This document shows, piece after piece, positions 52,104 to 61,805 of a stretch of 64,000 nt of DNA. The number at the start of each line of letters is the position of its first letter. Position 1 is the first letter of the stretch. The DNA comes from Bacteroides clarus YIT 12056 (GTDB lineage Bacteria > Bacteroidota > Bacteroidia > Bacteroidales > Bacteroidaceae), in contig NZ_FQWK01000005.1 of the NCBI RefSeq assembly GCF_900129655.1, forward strand, positions 186,001-250,000, in the 5' to 3' direction. The notes under the pieces were generated by a model that had not been told where the DNA came from, did no database searches, and worked only from the letters and a program-made list of their open reading frames with translations. A program made the position numbers and the translations under genes.

Positions 52104-53717
52104 TTACCTTACCACTTTCTCATACGCTCCTTCATTTAGAACTTTCAAAGCTTGCAGTACGCTGTTGTTCGTGGTATTCATTATTTGGAAGTATTCGTTC
52201 ATATCCCATAGGTCACGGGCGATTAGGGCTTTTAATTGGGTTTTGATGAGCGGCAGGGACTTTTGATGTTGCTTTTCATCGAACTTAATCTTTTCCTGGT
52301 CTGCAAGGGAACGCATATTTGCCAATACTTCATCGCTGATTTCGAACTTATCATTGAATGTCTCGAACTTTTTGTATTTGTTCTGCAATTCTTTTCGATT
52401 CTTTTCTATAAACTTCATCGTTGTCTTGATAACTACGCCTTTAGCTACAAGGTTCCGGTGGTAATCAGTGTATTGAGTCGTATCTATCGGTACGAAAAAG
52501 TCGGGCATGATACCGCCGCCGCCATAAACGGTACGCGCTAATTTCTTTGTCTGATATTTCAGGGAGTCGGGGAAATGTATGCTGTCGGCATGCATTAATT
52601 CGCCATGATTAAAGCGGTCTATCAATTCCTGATTATACTTTTCCTGATTGTTCTCTCCGTTGAGTGTACCGTCCAAGTTGGCAGTCTTGTCATAAGGCTT
52701 TTGTATGCAGCGGCCGGAAGGAGTATAGTAACGGGCAATGGTCAGGCGTATCATAGAGCCGTCCGGCAGGTCGATAGGACGTTGCACCAATCCTTTGCCG
52801 AAAGTGCGGCGGCCTACAATCACTCCTCTGTCCCAATCCTGAATGGCTCCGGTTACGATTTCACTGGCGGATGCGGAATATTCATCCACTAAAACGATGA
52901 GGCGGCCGTCTTTAAACTTCCCATTCCCTTTTGCATAGAAGTTACTGCGGCGCGCAGCCCTGCCTTCGGTATAGACAATAAGGTCTTTTTGTTGCAGGAA
53001 TTCATTGGCGAGGTCAATAGCGGCATTCAGATAACCACCGCCATTTCCTTGTAAATCAAGTATCAGGTCTTGCATTCCCTTTTTCTGCAGCTCCTTTAAG
53101 GCTTTAAGAAATTCCTCGGCAGTAGTTGCTCCAAAGCGGTTGATACGGATATAACCTGTCCGGGGTTGTATCATATATGCGGCATCCAAACTAAGAATAG
53201 GTATCTTATCCCGCTTCACAGTGAAGAGCAGAGGCTCATTTACTCCGCGGCGTACGATTGTCAACTTAACTTCCGAACCTTTTGCTCCACGCAGTCGGCT
53301 CATAATATCTTCCGTGTTCATTTTCACTCCGGCAATAGCGGAATCGTTAACGGCTATAATACGGTCACCGGCAAGAATACCCACTTTCTCCGAGGGGCCG
53401 TTGCTAACGGGTTGCACCACAAGCAGCGTATCTTCTATCATTTGGAACTGTACGCCGATACCTTCGAAGTTACCTTGCAGAGGTTCATTCATTTTCTTTA
53501 CTTCTTCGGCATCATTGTAGGTAGAGTGCGGATCGAGTTGCGCCAGCATCTTAATGATAGCCTCTTCCACCAATTTATTCTCATCAACGGAGTCCACGTA
53601 GAGGTTGGCTATGGCAAACTCTGCCATTTGCAACTTACGAAGAGCCTCGTTACCCATTTTCTGAGCCTGTACCGTTACGGCACATATACATAATATAATA
53701 GTAAAAATTTTCTTCAT
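52104..53717 (-). CDS. S41 family C-terminal processing peptidase
   Basis: A 537-residue periplasmic tail-specific protease. Signal peptide about 1-18 (ending TVQAQ), PDZ domain about 85-165 (EGIGVQF, GPSEKVGILAGDRIIAVND), then the S41 core with DLQGNGGGYLNAAI and the catalytic Ser in DEYSASASEIVTGAIQDW, with Lys in RTFGKGLVQ. A C-terminal extension of about 150 residues (KNRKELQNKYKKFETFND) is common in Bacteroidetes members. I start at ATG 53717, since the upstream GTG at 53729 lies in a repeat and would spoil the signal peptide. It probably trims envelope proteins. coaD ends 18 bases before. Confidence 0.92.
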   Translation of the reverse strand: MKKIFTIILCICAVTVQAQKMGNEALRKLQMAEFAIANLYVDSVDENKLVEEAIIKMLAQLDPHSTYNDAEEVKKMNEPLQGNFEGIGVQFQMIEDTLLVVQPVSNGPSEKVGILAGDRIIAVNDSAIAGVKMNTEDIMSRLRGAKGSEVKLTIVRRGVNEPLLFTVKRDKIPILSLDAAYMIQPRTGYIRINRFGATTAEEFLKALKELQKKGMQDLILDLQGNGGGYLNAAIDLANEFLQQKDLIVYTEGRAARRSNFYAKGNGKFKDGRLIVLVDEYSASASEIVTGAIQDWDRGVIVGRRTFGKGLVQRPIDLPDGSMIRLTIARYYTPSGRCIQKPYDKTANLDGTLNGENNQEKYNQELIDRFNHGELMHADSIHFPDSLKYQTKKLARTVYGGGGIMPDFFVPIDTTQYTDYHRNLVAKGVVIKTTMKFIEKNRKELQNKYKKFETFNDKFEISDEVLANMRSLADQEKIKFDEKQHQKSLPLIKTQLKALIARDLWDMNEYFQIMNTTNNSVLQALKVLNEGAYEKVVR

Positions 53718-53719
53718 TA

Positions 53720-53760
53720 TCCTTATCACTCACCACTAATCACTAATCATTTCATCACTC
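53720..53760. repeat. TTAGTGATTAGTG-family repeat between coaD and the S41 gene
   Basis: ATCACTCACCACTAATCACTAATC-like sequence fills the gap; the coaD stop codon (TAG, 53736-53738 minus strand) and its last codons fall within it. Same style as 1603-1700 and 8013-8049. Confidence 0.75.
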
Positions 53761-54209
53761 ATTTCCATTCCTTCCGGCAGGAACATGCTTATATCTTTTC
53801 CGAATTGCAACAGTTCGCGTACGGTGGTCGAACTTACGCAGGTCAACTCCGGCTCCGTAAAGAGCAGGATGGTTTCAATACCTGTCAGTTTGCGATTTAT
53901 ATCGGCAATGGTTTCTTCGTACTCGAAGTCCTTTACCGTACGTATTCCGCGTATAATCAGATTGGCATCCACTTCCTTGGCGAAGTCGATGGTCAGGCAG
54001 TCGTATGATTGTACTTTGATGCGCGGTTCGTCCCGATAGTAATCCCGTATCATCTTTTCGCGCTTCTCGATAGGGAAATGCGTATTCTTATTCTCGTTGA
54101 TACCTATTCCTATGACGATTTCGTCTATGAAAGTCAGCGCGCGGCGCACTACCGAGGAGTGCCCGATGGTAAACGGGTCGAATGTACCCGGAAAGATTGC
54201 TCTTCTCAT
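53736..54209 (-). CDS. coaD: Phosphopantetheine adenylyltransferase
   Basis: A 157-residue nucleotidyltransferase, fourth step of coenzyme A synthesis. The N-terminal [13 protein letters not shown] (T/HxGH motif, 6-18) and the C-terminal [14 protein letters not shown] (ISST-type, about 123-136) are present. The end of the protein, EMSDEMISD, is encoded by repeat sequence that also gives the stop codon, so the original C-terminus may have been altered by a few residues. Start overlaps the end of parE by 4 bases. Confidence 0.95.
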   Translation of the reverse strand: MRRAIFPGTFDPFTIGHSSVVRRALTFIDEIVIGIGINENKNTHFPIEKREKMIRDYYRDEPRIKVQSYDCLTIDFAKEVDANLIIRGIRTVKDFEYEETIADINRKLTGIETILLFTEPELTCVSSTTVRELLQFGKDISMFLPEGMEMSDEMISD

Positions 54210-56128
54210 GATGCTAAATCTTCTTCTATAACCAAGTTGTCGATGATAAAGTTTTGCCGTTCCATGGTGTTTTTTCCCATGTAAAACTCCAATAACTCTT
54301 TTACTAAGTCTGTTTTACGTAATGATACCTGTTCCAAACGCATATCTTTACCGATGAAATGTTTGAACTCATCCGGTGAAATCTCTCCCAAACCTTTGAA
54401 TCGGGTTATTTCAGGATTCGGGCCTAACTCTTCAATCGCTTTCACCCGTTCGTCCTCTGTGTAGCAATAGTTTGTTTTCTTCTTGTTGCGTACACGGAAT
54501 AGCGGGGTCTGCAAAATATATACGTGTCCTTTCTTTATCAGGTCGGGGAAGAACTGCAGGAAGAACGTGATGATAAGCAAGCGGATGTGCATACCGTCTA
54601 CATCGGCATCGGTGGCAACAATCACTTTGTTGTAGCGCAATCCTTCGATGCCGTCTTCGATGTTCAGCGCGGCTTGCAACAGGTTGAACTCTTCGTTTTC
54701 ATACACCACTTTTTTGGTCAGTCCGTAGGAGTTGAGAGGTTTACCGCGTAGGCTGAATACCGCTTGCGTGTTTACATCGCGACTTTTGGTGATAGAACCG
54801 CTGGCGGAATCACCCTCGGTGATGAAGATACATGATTCGGCCTCTTGGTCTTTACCTTTTCCATCACTCAGGTGGAAGCGGCAGTCGCGTAACTTGCGGT
54901 TATGCAGATTGGCCTTCTTAGCTCGTTCGCGGGCTAACTTGGTAACTCCGGCAATAGCCTTACGCTCTTTTTCGGAATCCTGTATCTTTTGCAACATGAC
55001 CTCGGATACCAACGGGTTTTTGTGGAGATAATTGTCCACTTCCGTTTTGATGAAGTCGCCCACATATTTGTTTACTGTAGGGCCCTCAGGCCACATATTG
55101 TTAGAACCTAACTTCGTTTTGGTCTGGCTCTCGAACATCGGCTCCTCCACGTCAATGGCAATGGCGGCTACCAATCCGTTACGGATGTCAGCATAATCCT
55201 GATTCTTATTAAAGAACTCTTTGATGGTACGGGCAATATGCTCCTTTAAAGCCGTTTGATGCGTACCGCCCTGTGTGGTGTGCTGTCCATTTACGAAAGA
55301 ATAATATTCTTCTCCATACTGATTGGTATGTGTAAAGGCTATTTCGATGTCTTCTCCTTTCAGGTGGACGATGTCATAAAGTCCCTCACTGGTCATATTA
55401 TCTTTCAGGAGGTCCTCCAGACCATGACGGGAGATAATTCGTTGTCCGTTGTAGATGAAAGTCAGTCCTGTATTAAGATAAGTATAATTGCGTAGCAGCG
55501 TTTCTACAAACTGGTTCTGAAAAGAGTAATTGAGGAAGAGGGTATTGTCCGGTTCAAAGAAGATGTAAGTACCGTTTTCTTCCGTACTGTCCTGTGTGAT
55601 ATCGCTTTGCAGCACACCTTTCTCGAAAATTACCGCACGTACTTTCCCGTCACGATAGCTGCGTACCTCGAAACGGCTGCTGAGCGCGTTGACGGCTTTG
55701 ATGCCGACACCGTTCAGACCGACACTCTTTTTGAAGGCCTTGCTATCGTATTTACCGCCGGTATTCAGCTTGCTGACAGCTTCCACCAGCTTTCCTTGCG
55801 GAATACCCCGTCCGTAGTCACGTACACTTACGCGGAGATTTTCTTCTATATTGACTTCAATACGTTTGCCGGCTCCCATTTTGAATTCATCGATGCTGTT
55901 GTCCATCACTTCTTTCAGCAATACGTAAATACCGTCATCGTTTTGCGAACCGTCGCCAAGACGGCCTATGTACATACCAGAACGGACACGAATGTGCTCC
56001 ATGTCGTCCAAATGGCGAATATTATCTTCATTGTATTCAACCTCACTGTTACCGGTATTTGCACCGGTTGTCTTTTCCTCGTAATCGGCGGAACCTTCCA
56101 ATGGCAAAGTCATATTATTATCTTCCAT
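54206..56128 (-). CDS. parE: DNA topoisomerase IV subunit B
   Basis: A 640-residue type IIA topoisomerase ATPase subunit, ParE/GyrB family. The GHKL ATPase (about 35-230) has [24 protein letters not shown] and DYGRGIPQG, with [11 protein letters not shown]; the TOPRIM domain has [11 protein letters not shown] (about 435), [10 protein letters not shown] and the C-terminal RFKGLGE. The frame continues to 56194, but I chose ATG 56128 because a -7-like box (CAAAGTTA, 56164-56171, minus) lies in that extension and [12 protein letters not shown] is a normal soluble start. GyrB is the alternative name; ParE is favoured by length. Overlaps coaD. Confidence 0.9.
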   Translation of the reverse strand: MEDNNMTLPLEGSADYEEKTTGANTGNSEVEYNEDNIRHLDDMEHIRVRSGMYIGRLGDGSQNDDGIYVLLKEVMDNSIDEFKMGAGKRIEVNIEENLRVSVRDYGRGIPQGKLVEAVSKLNTGGKYDSKAFKKSVGLNGVGIKAVNALSSRFEVRSYRDGKVRAVIFEKGVLQSDITQDSTEENGTYIFFEPDNTLFLNYSFQNQFVETLLRNYTYLNTGLTFIYNGQRIISRHGLEDLLKDNMTSEGLYDIVHLKGEDIEIAFTHTNQYGEEYYSFVNGQHTTQGGTHQTALKEHIARTIKEFFNKNQDYADIRNGLVAAIAIDVEEPMFESQTKTKLGSNNMWPEGPTVNKYVGDFIKTEVDNYLHKNPLVSEVMLQKIQDSEKERKAIAGVTKLARERAKKANLHNRKLRDCRFHLSDGKGKDQEAESCIFITEGDSASGSITKSRDVNTQAVFSLRGKPLNSYGLTKKVVYENEEFNLLQAALNIEDGIEGLRYNKVIVATDADVDGMHIRLLIITFFLQFFPDLIKKGHVYILQTPLFRVRNKKKTNYCYTEDERVKAIEELGPNPEITRFKGLGEISPDEFKHFIGKDMRLEQVSLRKTDLVKELLEFYMGKNTMERQNFIIDNLVIEEDLAS

Positions 56129-56194
56129 AGAAAACATCTTGTATTGTAAGCACTGATATTTCGCAAAGTTAATAAGAAAATCAATATAAAACAC

Positions 56195-56526
56195 CTATGT
56201 AAACAAATATATGTCCTGAAACTTTTCTCGGTTTACCGGATATTTAATAGGGAAAAGTTCGGTTGAAAAGGGTACTTTTTATGGGCTGCTGTTAGTTTTT
56301 GAACCTTTTTCATTAATTAGTCCACATCCGTATTATAATGTGTTGCTACTTTTGTTGCGCTATTATATCAATAAGGCGATGTATTTAAATCTAATACATT
56401 ATTAATTTTATATATATGAATCTAATACTATGGAGCATTTCAAGGGGTACTCCTATGGTGTTTGGAAATGATGTCACACCGAATTGATATTTAAATAATA
56501 TACTAATACTAAAAATAAAAACATTT
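56195..56526. other. Divergent region between parE and the second susC; leader with short ORF
   Basis: Plus-strand -7 box TACTTTTG at 56347-56354 would give a leader of about 165 bases. Within it AATCTAATACTATG (56419-56432), the same 14-mer as at 42366, starts a 13-codon frame (MEHFKGYSYGVWK, stop at 56469-56471). GGTGT (56457-56461) can pair with ACACC downstream near 56480. No larger gene seen. Confidence 0.5.
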
Positions 56527-59500
56527 ATGAATCAAAAATTCCAGAGGACTTGCTTGGTTGTTCTATTAAGTTTTGTCTGCTTGTTTGCTTTAGCTCAAGG
56601 GAAACAGGTGTCCGGTATCGTTAAGGATACTTCAGGTGAGCCGGTGATTGGAGCCAATGTCATTGTGAAAGGTACTACAAACGGCACTATCACGGGTATT
56701 GACGGTGATTTTACATTGTCTAATGTGAAGAAGTCAGATGTTATTGTCTTTACTTTTATCGGTTATAAAACGGAAGAGGTTAAATATACCGGACAGCCTT
56801 CCGTTAATGTGACCCTGAAAGATGATACCGAATTGCTGGACGAGGTTGTGGTTATCGGTTACGGTACTGTCAACAAGCGTGACCTTACCGGTTCCGTAGC
56901 TTCCGTCAAAGCGGAGGATATTGCGGCAGTTCCGGTATCGAGCGCTGTAGAGGCCTTGACCGGAAAGTTGGCAGGTGTGAATATCACTACTACGGAGGGC
57001 TCGCCCGATGCGGAAATGAAAATACGTGTTCGTGGCGGCGGTTCGTTGTCGCAGGATAATTCACCTTTGTACATTGTGGATGGATTTCCTGTGTCGAGCA
57101 TCAGCGATATCGCCCCTTCCGAGATTCAGAGCATCGATGTGTTGAAAGATGCCTCTTCTACCGCTATTTATGGTGCACGTGGCGCCAACGGAGTTATCAT
57201 CATTACGACCAAAAGTGGTAAAGAGGGAAAAGTGCAGGTGGATTTTGGAGCTTCGTTCGGCGTGAAGCAGGTAACCCGCCTTACCAAAGTACTTGACCCT
57301 TATAATTATGTGGCTTATCAGAATGAGATAGATATGGGCAAACATGGCAATTACAGCGATATGGACATTTGGCGTTCGGTGGACGGGTTCGATTATCAGG
57401 ATGAGATGTTTGGACGTACCGGTAACCAACAGCAATATAATATTAATGTAAGCGGTGGTAGTAAGGAGTTGCAATACAGTGTCAGCTATGCGCATAACGA
57501 GGAGAAGAGTATCATGTTGAATTCCGGTTTTAAGAAGGACAACATTAATGCTAAAATTAAATCGGAGCTGAATAAATGGCTTTCTTTGGATTTTAATGCC
57601 CGTTTGAGCCATACCGCAGTAGAAGGCTTGGGCGGCGGTGCAGATACGAACGAATCGAATGCGGCTAATTCTACGGTAGCCAATTCGGTTATTTTCCGTC
57701 CGATAGACCCTTTGCAAGCCAGTACGGATGACGAGGAGAACTCTACGGCAACTCAGAAGACTCCGTTGGAGCGTTTACTGGCCACAGAGAAAGAGCGCAG
57801 TACTTTTAATCAGAATTATAATGTTGGTATCAATTGGAAACCGTTTAAGGGTTGGACGTTCCGTTCGGAGTTCGGCTATGGCTGGAAATATGATGATACG
57901 GAGCAATACTGGGGAGTGGATGCCGTTTCTAACTCAAAATACGGAAATAACGGTAAACCGCAGGCTTATCTGTTGCGTGAGAAGACCAATAGCTGGCGTA
58001 ATGCCAATACGCTGACTTATGAAAACAAGGATTTGTTCGATGGACGTGATCGCCTGAATGTCCTCATCGGTCATGAAGTGAGCAGCAGTTTCAAGAAGTC
58101 CGTTGAGAATGTATCGGTTGCTTTTCCGAATACGATGAATATCTCGGAAATTAAAGCAAATATGGGTACGGGCACTGCACTTCCTACGCAGTCCACCCTC
58201 GGCGCAAAGGAAAACATGCTCTCTTTCTTCGGTCGTGCCAACTATACTTTGATGGACCGTTATTTACTGACCTTTACACTGCGTGGCGATGGTTCCAGTA
58301 AGTTTGGTAAAGGTAATCAATGGGGATTGTTTCCATCGGCTGCATTGGCATGGCGTATCTCGGATGAGACGTTCATGGAAAGCGCTAAAGACTGGCTCTC
58401 TTCGTTAAAACTCCGTTTGAGTTTTGGTACGGCAGGTAACAACCGCATTAATTCCGGATTGCTTAATACTACTTATTCCCTTTCGGGTAACGACGCCCGC
58501 TATCCGGCTTTCGGCGATGCCATGTCTTCCATGCTGGAACATGGTACGAATTTATATAATCCTGATTTGAAGTGGGAAACTACCGTAACCCGTAACCTTG
58601 GTATCGACTATGGCTTTTGGAATAATCGTATTTCCGGTTCTATCGACCTTTATTGGAACACTACCAAAGATTTGTTGATGAAAACGGAAATTCCGTCTAC
58701 TACCGGATACAACTATCAGTACCGCAACTTCGGGCAGACTTCCAATAAGGGTGTGGAATTTTCGATGAGCGCCGTTCTGCTGGATACGAAGAAATACGGT
58801 TTGAACTTTACGTTCAATCTGGCATATAACCGCAATAAGATTGATAAACTGACTACGGATACTCCATGGCAGAGTAGCAATTGGGCGGGAAGTACGATTT
58901 CCAAGTATGAGGATTTCCGTGTAGAAGAAGGTGGCCGTTTAGGTGAAGTATGGGGATTCAAAACTAACGGATATTATACGGTGTACGACCCAGTTTCCAA
59001 TCCCAATGGTGATCTGATTTGGGGTGACGGTGAATGGACATTGCGTGACGGACTGAAAGATAATAGTCAGACCATTACCGGTGGTGCTTACTCTCCAGGA
59101 GGATTGAAACTCCAGTGCGATGAAAACGGTAACCCCATCAAACAACGGTTAGGTAATACTGTGGCTCCTTTGACAGGTGGTTTTGGCTTTAACGGTAATG
59201 TCGGTAATTTCGATTTCAATCTGTTCTTCAACTACTCGTTGGGAAATGTAATTATCAATGGTACAAAGTTGGCTTCTTCGTTCCGTTCCGGCTCAAGGAC
59301 AGGTTACAATTTGAATAACGACTTTGCATTGGGTAACCGTTACACGTGGATTGACCCGGAAACAGGTTTGAATCTTGCCAGCAGCAGTAGCGCTGTACTC
59401 GAAACGTACGGTTCTATGACTGAGGCCGGACTGCGTTTGAACCAACTCAATCGTAACGCTTCAATCTTCCACCCGGCTGCGGTTACGACCATGCAGTTGA

Positions 59501-59769
59501 TAGATTATGCTGTGGAAGATGCTTCTTTCTTACGTATCAACAATATTACCGTGGGTTATACACTCCCCAAAACTTGGGTGAAGAAAGCGTTCCTGCAGAA
59601 TGTGCGTATATATCTGACCGGATATAACTTGTTCTGCTGGACCAACTATACCGGTGCAGACCCTGAGGTCGATACCAGCAGTAAGCGCAATGCGTTGACA
59701 CCGGGTGTCGATTATGCGGCTTATCCGAAAAGCCGTTCGTTTGTCGGTGGTATCAATATTACGTTCTAA
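56527..59769 (+). CDS. SusC/RagA TonB-dependent transporter (second PUL)
   Basis: A 1080-residue outer-membrane importer. Signal peptide about 1-24 (ALAQ), carboxypeptidase-regulatory-like domain about 28-110 (VSGIVKDTSGEPVIGANVIVKG), TonB-box-like LLDEVVVIGYG, plug with LYIVDGFPVSSI and TAIYGARGANGVIIITT, then a barrel ending VGGINITF. Its codon use is GC-richer than the alginate SusC, like the host genes. With the SusD at 59784 (14 bases later) and a PL1-like lyase further on, a pectin oligosaccharide substrate is likely. Confidence 0.95.
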   Translation: MNQKFQRTCLVVLLSFVCLFALAQGKQVSGIVKDTSGEPVIGANVIVKGTTNGTITGIDGDFTLSNVKKSDVIVFTFIGYKTEEVKYTGQPSVNVTLKDDTELLDEVVVIGYGTVNKRDLTGSVASVKAEDIAAVPVSSAVEALTGKLAGVNITTTEGSPDAEMKIRVRGGGSLSQDNSPLYIVDGFPVSSISDIAPSEIQSIDVLKDASSTAIYGARGANGVIIITTKSGKEGKVQVDFGASFGVKQVTRLTKVLDPYNYVAYQNEIDMGKHGNYSDMDIWRSVDGFDYQDEMFGRTGNQQQYNINVSGGSKELQYSVSYAHNEEKSIMLNSGFKKDNINAKIKSELNKWLSLDFNARLSHTAVEGLGGGADTNESNAANSTVANSVIFRPIDPLQASTDDEENSTATQKTPLERLLATEKERSTFNQNYNVGINWKPFKGWTFRSEFGYGWKYDDTEQYWGVDAVSNSKYGNNGKPQAYLLREKTNSWRNANTLTYENKDLFDGRDRLNVLIGHEVSSSFKKSVENVSVAFPNTMNISEIKANMGTGTALPTQSTLGAKENMLSFFGRANYTLMDRYLLTFTLRGDGSSKFGKGNQWGLFPSAALAWRISDETFMESAKDWLSSLKLRLSFGTAGNNRINSGLLNTTYSLSGNDARYPAFGDAMSSMLEHGTNLYNPDLKWETTVTRNLGIDYGFWNNRISGSIDLYWNTTKDLLMKTEIPSTTGYNYQYRNFGQTSNKGVEFSMSAVLLDTKKYGLNFTFNLAYNRNKIDKLTTDTPWQSSNWAGSTISKYEDFRVEEGGRLGEVWGFKTNGYYTVYDPVSNPNGDLIWGDGEWTLRDGLKDNSQTITGGAYSPGGLKLQCDENGNPIKQRLGNTVAPLTGGFGFNGNVGNFDFNLFFNYSLGNVIINGTKLASSFRSGSRTGYNLNNDFALGNRYTWIDPETGLNLASSSSAVLETYGSMTEAGLRLNQLNRNASIFHPAAVTTMQLIDYAVEDASFLRINNITVGYTLPKTWVKKAFLQNVRIYLTGYNLFCWTNYTGADPEVDTSSKRNALTPGVDYAAYPKSRSFVGGINITF

Positions 59770-59783
59770 CTCTAAATATATAA

Positions 59784-61787
59784 ATGTATATGAAAGCAAT
59801 CTATAAAACCTTGATATTGTCGGCGGGAGTCATTTATTTTACTTCTTGCTCCGATTTCCTTGACCAAAGTTCACCGTCAGAGATGAATGATGAAACGGTG
59901 TTTAATAATACGTATTATACTAATCTCGCTTTGAATAAGGTGTATGGCGATTTGACACAGGACCAGACCTATTCGAGCTTTCTCCCTATTGTTTGCGGAC
60001 TGAATACGGACTGCGAATTGGTGGACGGTTTAGGGGTGGATGCAAGCAATACGTCGAATGAGCGTGGATGTATGAACTATAATTGCAGTCCCGGCTGGTC
60101 GCGACTGGCAAATGTGTGGGATGCCATGTATAAGCTGATAGAGAATACCAATTTGGTGATTGAAGGCGTAGAGGCAAGTCCTTTGCTGAATCCCTCGGAA
60201 GATACGAGTGAAGCGCGGGCTCTTAAGAAAACAATGTTGTGCTATCGTGCTGAGGCGAAAACATTGCGTGCAATGGTTTATCTCGATTTGATACGTTTGT
60301 TCGGTGATATTCCTTTTAAGATGGAGCGTTCTCAATCGGATTTGAGCAATGCTTATCTTGGCAAGACAGACCGTGATGAGATTATGGACTCGTTGATTAC
60401 AGATTTGGAAGAGATTATCCCGGACCTTCCGTGGGCAGGTGAGGACGGATATACTACGGAACACGTTACACGCGGATACGCTCACGGATTATTGGCCAAT
60501 ATCGCGCTGACGCGTGCCGGCTTTGCTATCCGGGAGAAAGCGAAAGAGGGGTATATTGAAGGAGAGAACAGCGATCCTGTCTATCCGACCCAACGTTGTG
60601 ACGACGAGACGCGTGCCAAAATGTACAAGTTGGCGGAGCAACATCTGGCTGCTGTCATCAACTCCATGAAGCACTCCCTGACCACTTCGGTAGAGGAGTA
60701 TTGGCGACAAATGAATGTGTGTGAGTTGCAGACCGTACAACCGGAAAACTTGTTTGAAATCCCGATGATGCTGAATAAAAGCGGTGAGTTGGGATATACG
60801 GTAGGTTTCCGTGTAAGCGGAGCAAGCAGCTACTTCGGGCTGAAAGGTAATTCTTCCGGCAAGCTGAAATTGACGGCTCCTTATTTCTGGTCGTTTGACC
60901 ACAGTGGAAAAGATACGCGGCGTAATATTACCTGCGCACTGTCGGAGTTTTCTACAGATAAAGATACGAAGGCGTTTCGTGAAACCCTTTCCGGTAACAA
61001 GCCGTTCTCTATCTACTGCGGCAAGTGGGATTACCGCATGATGGCGGGTAATACGTCATGGCTGGAAGCCGTACGTGCGGGAGATGCGTCCGCCAAGATT
61101 TGTTCGGGTATCAATGTGGTGAAGATGCGTTATCCGCATGTTTTGCTTATGTATGCAGAAGCGGTTTATGAAAATTACAAGACGGAATCGGCTCAAGGAG
61201 TGGATGCGGATGGAAATGTATGTGTGATGACTGCTAAAGATGCCCTGCTAGCTGTTCATAAACGGGCTTATGCCGATGCGGACAAGGCTGTTGGAGAAGC
61301 TTTCATTGAGAAGGTTATTGCCGATAAAGGTTTCATGGGTGCCATTATGGACGAGAATGCATGGGAGCTTGCCGGTGAAGGTGTACGTAAATTCGACTTG
61401 ATTCGTTGGAACGAACTCAGTAACAAAATCGATGAGTTCAAAGAGGCTTATAAGGAATGTGTAAATCTTGCCGACCAGGCGGGGGGCTATCCTTCAAAGG
61501 TATATTACAAGTACAAAACCACTGCTGTATATGCCGACCAGGAGATAGACATGAATAGTATCAATTGGTATGAAAAACCGTCGAGTACAAGTGGCTTCGA
61601 GAGTAAGGATTTCTGGGGTAAGGAATTGAATGACAGTAAGGGACAGGAACAGTTGACGATTAACCTGCCGAGCATTTCATCCGGTTTGAACAAGGAGGTG
61701 AAGAACCGCTATTTATTGCCCATCGCTTCTACTACCATTTCTACATCGAATGGAAATTTGTATAACTCTTATGGCTACGCCAACTAA
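59784..61787 (+). CDS. SusD/RagB lipoprotein (second PUL)
   Basis: A 667-residue SusD homologue, longer than the usual 500-600. Lipobox FTSC after a short signal; N-terminal DFLDQSSPSEMNDETVFNNTYYTNLALNKVYGDL, TPR-like region with RAEAKTLRAMVYLDLIRLFGDIPF, and the C-terminal MRYPHVLLMYAEAVYEN and WELAGEGVRKFDLIRWNEL. It binds glycan at the surface with the SusC upstream. ATG 59784 or 59790 (MKAIYKT). Followed after 18 bases by the FN3 protein gene. Confidence 0.94.
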   Translation: MYMKAIYKTLILSAGVIYFTSCSDFLDQSSPSEMNDETVFNNTYYTNLALNKVYGDLTQDQTYSSFLPIVCGLNTDCELVDGLGVDASNTSNERGCMNYNCSPGWSRLANVWDAMYKLIENTNLVIEGVEASPLLNPSEDTSEARALKKTMLCYRAEAKTLRAMVYLDLIRLFGDIPFKMERSQSDLSNAYLGKTDRDEIMDSLITDLEEIIPDLPWAGEDGYTTEHVTRGYAHGLLANIALTRAGFAIREKAKEGYIEGENSDPVYPTQRCDDETRAKMYKLAEQHLAAVINSMKHSLTTSVEEYWRQMNVCELQTVQPENLFEIPMMLNKSGELGYTVGFRVSGASSYFGLKGNSSGKLKLTAPYFWSFDHSGKDTRRNITCALSEFSTDKDTKAFRETLSGNKPFSIYCGKWDYRMMAGNTSWLEAVRAGDASAKICSGINVVKMRYPHVLLMYAEAVYENYKTESAQGVDADGNVCVMTAKDALLAVHKRAYADADKAVGEAFIEKVIADKGFMGAIMDENAWELAGEGVRKFDLIRWNELSNKIDEFKEAYKECVNLADQAGGYPSKVYYKYKTTAVYADQEIDMNSINWYEKPSSTSGFESKDFWGKELNDSKGQEQLTINLPSISSGLNKEVKNRYLLPIASTTISTSNGNLYNSYGYAN

Positions 61788-61805
61788 TTTGCAGAACCTA
61801 TAACA

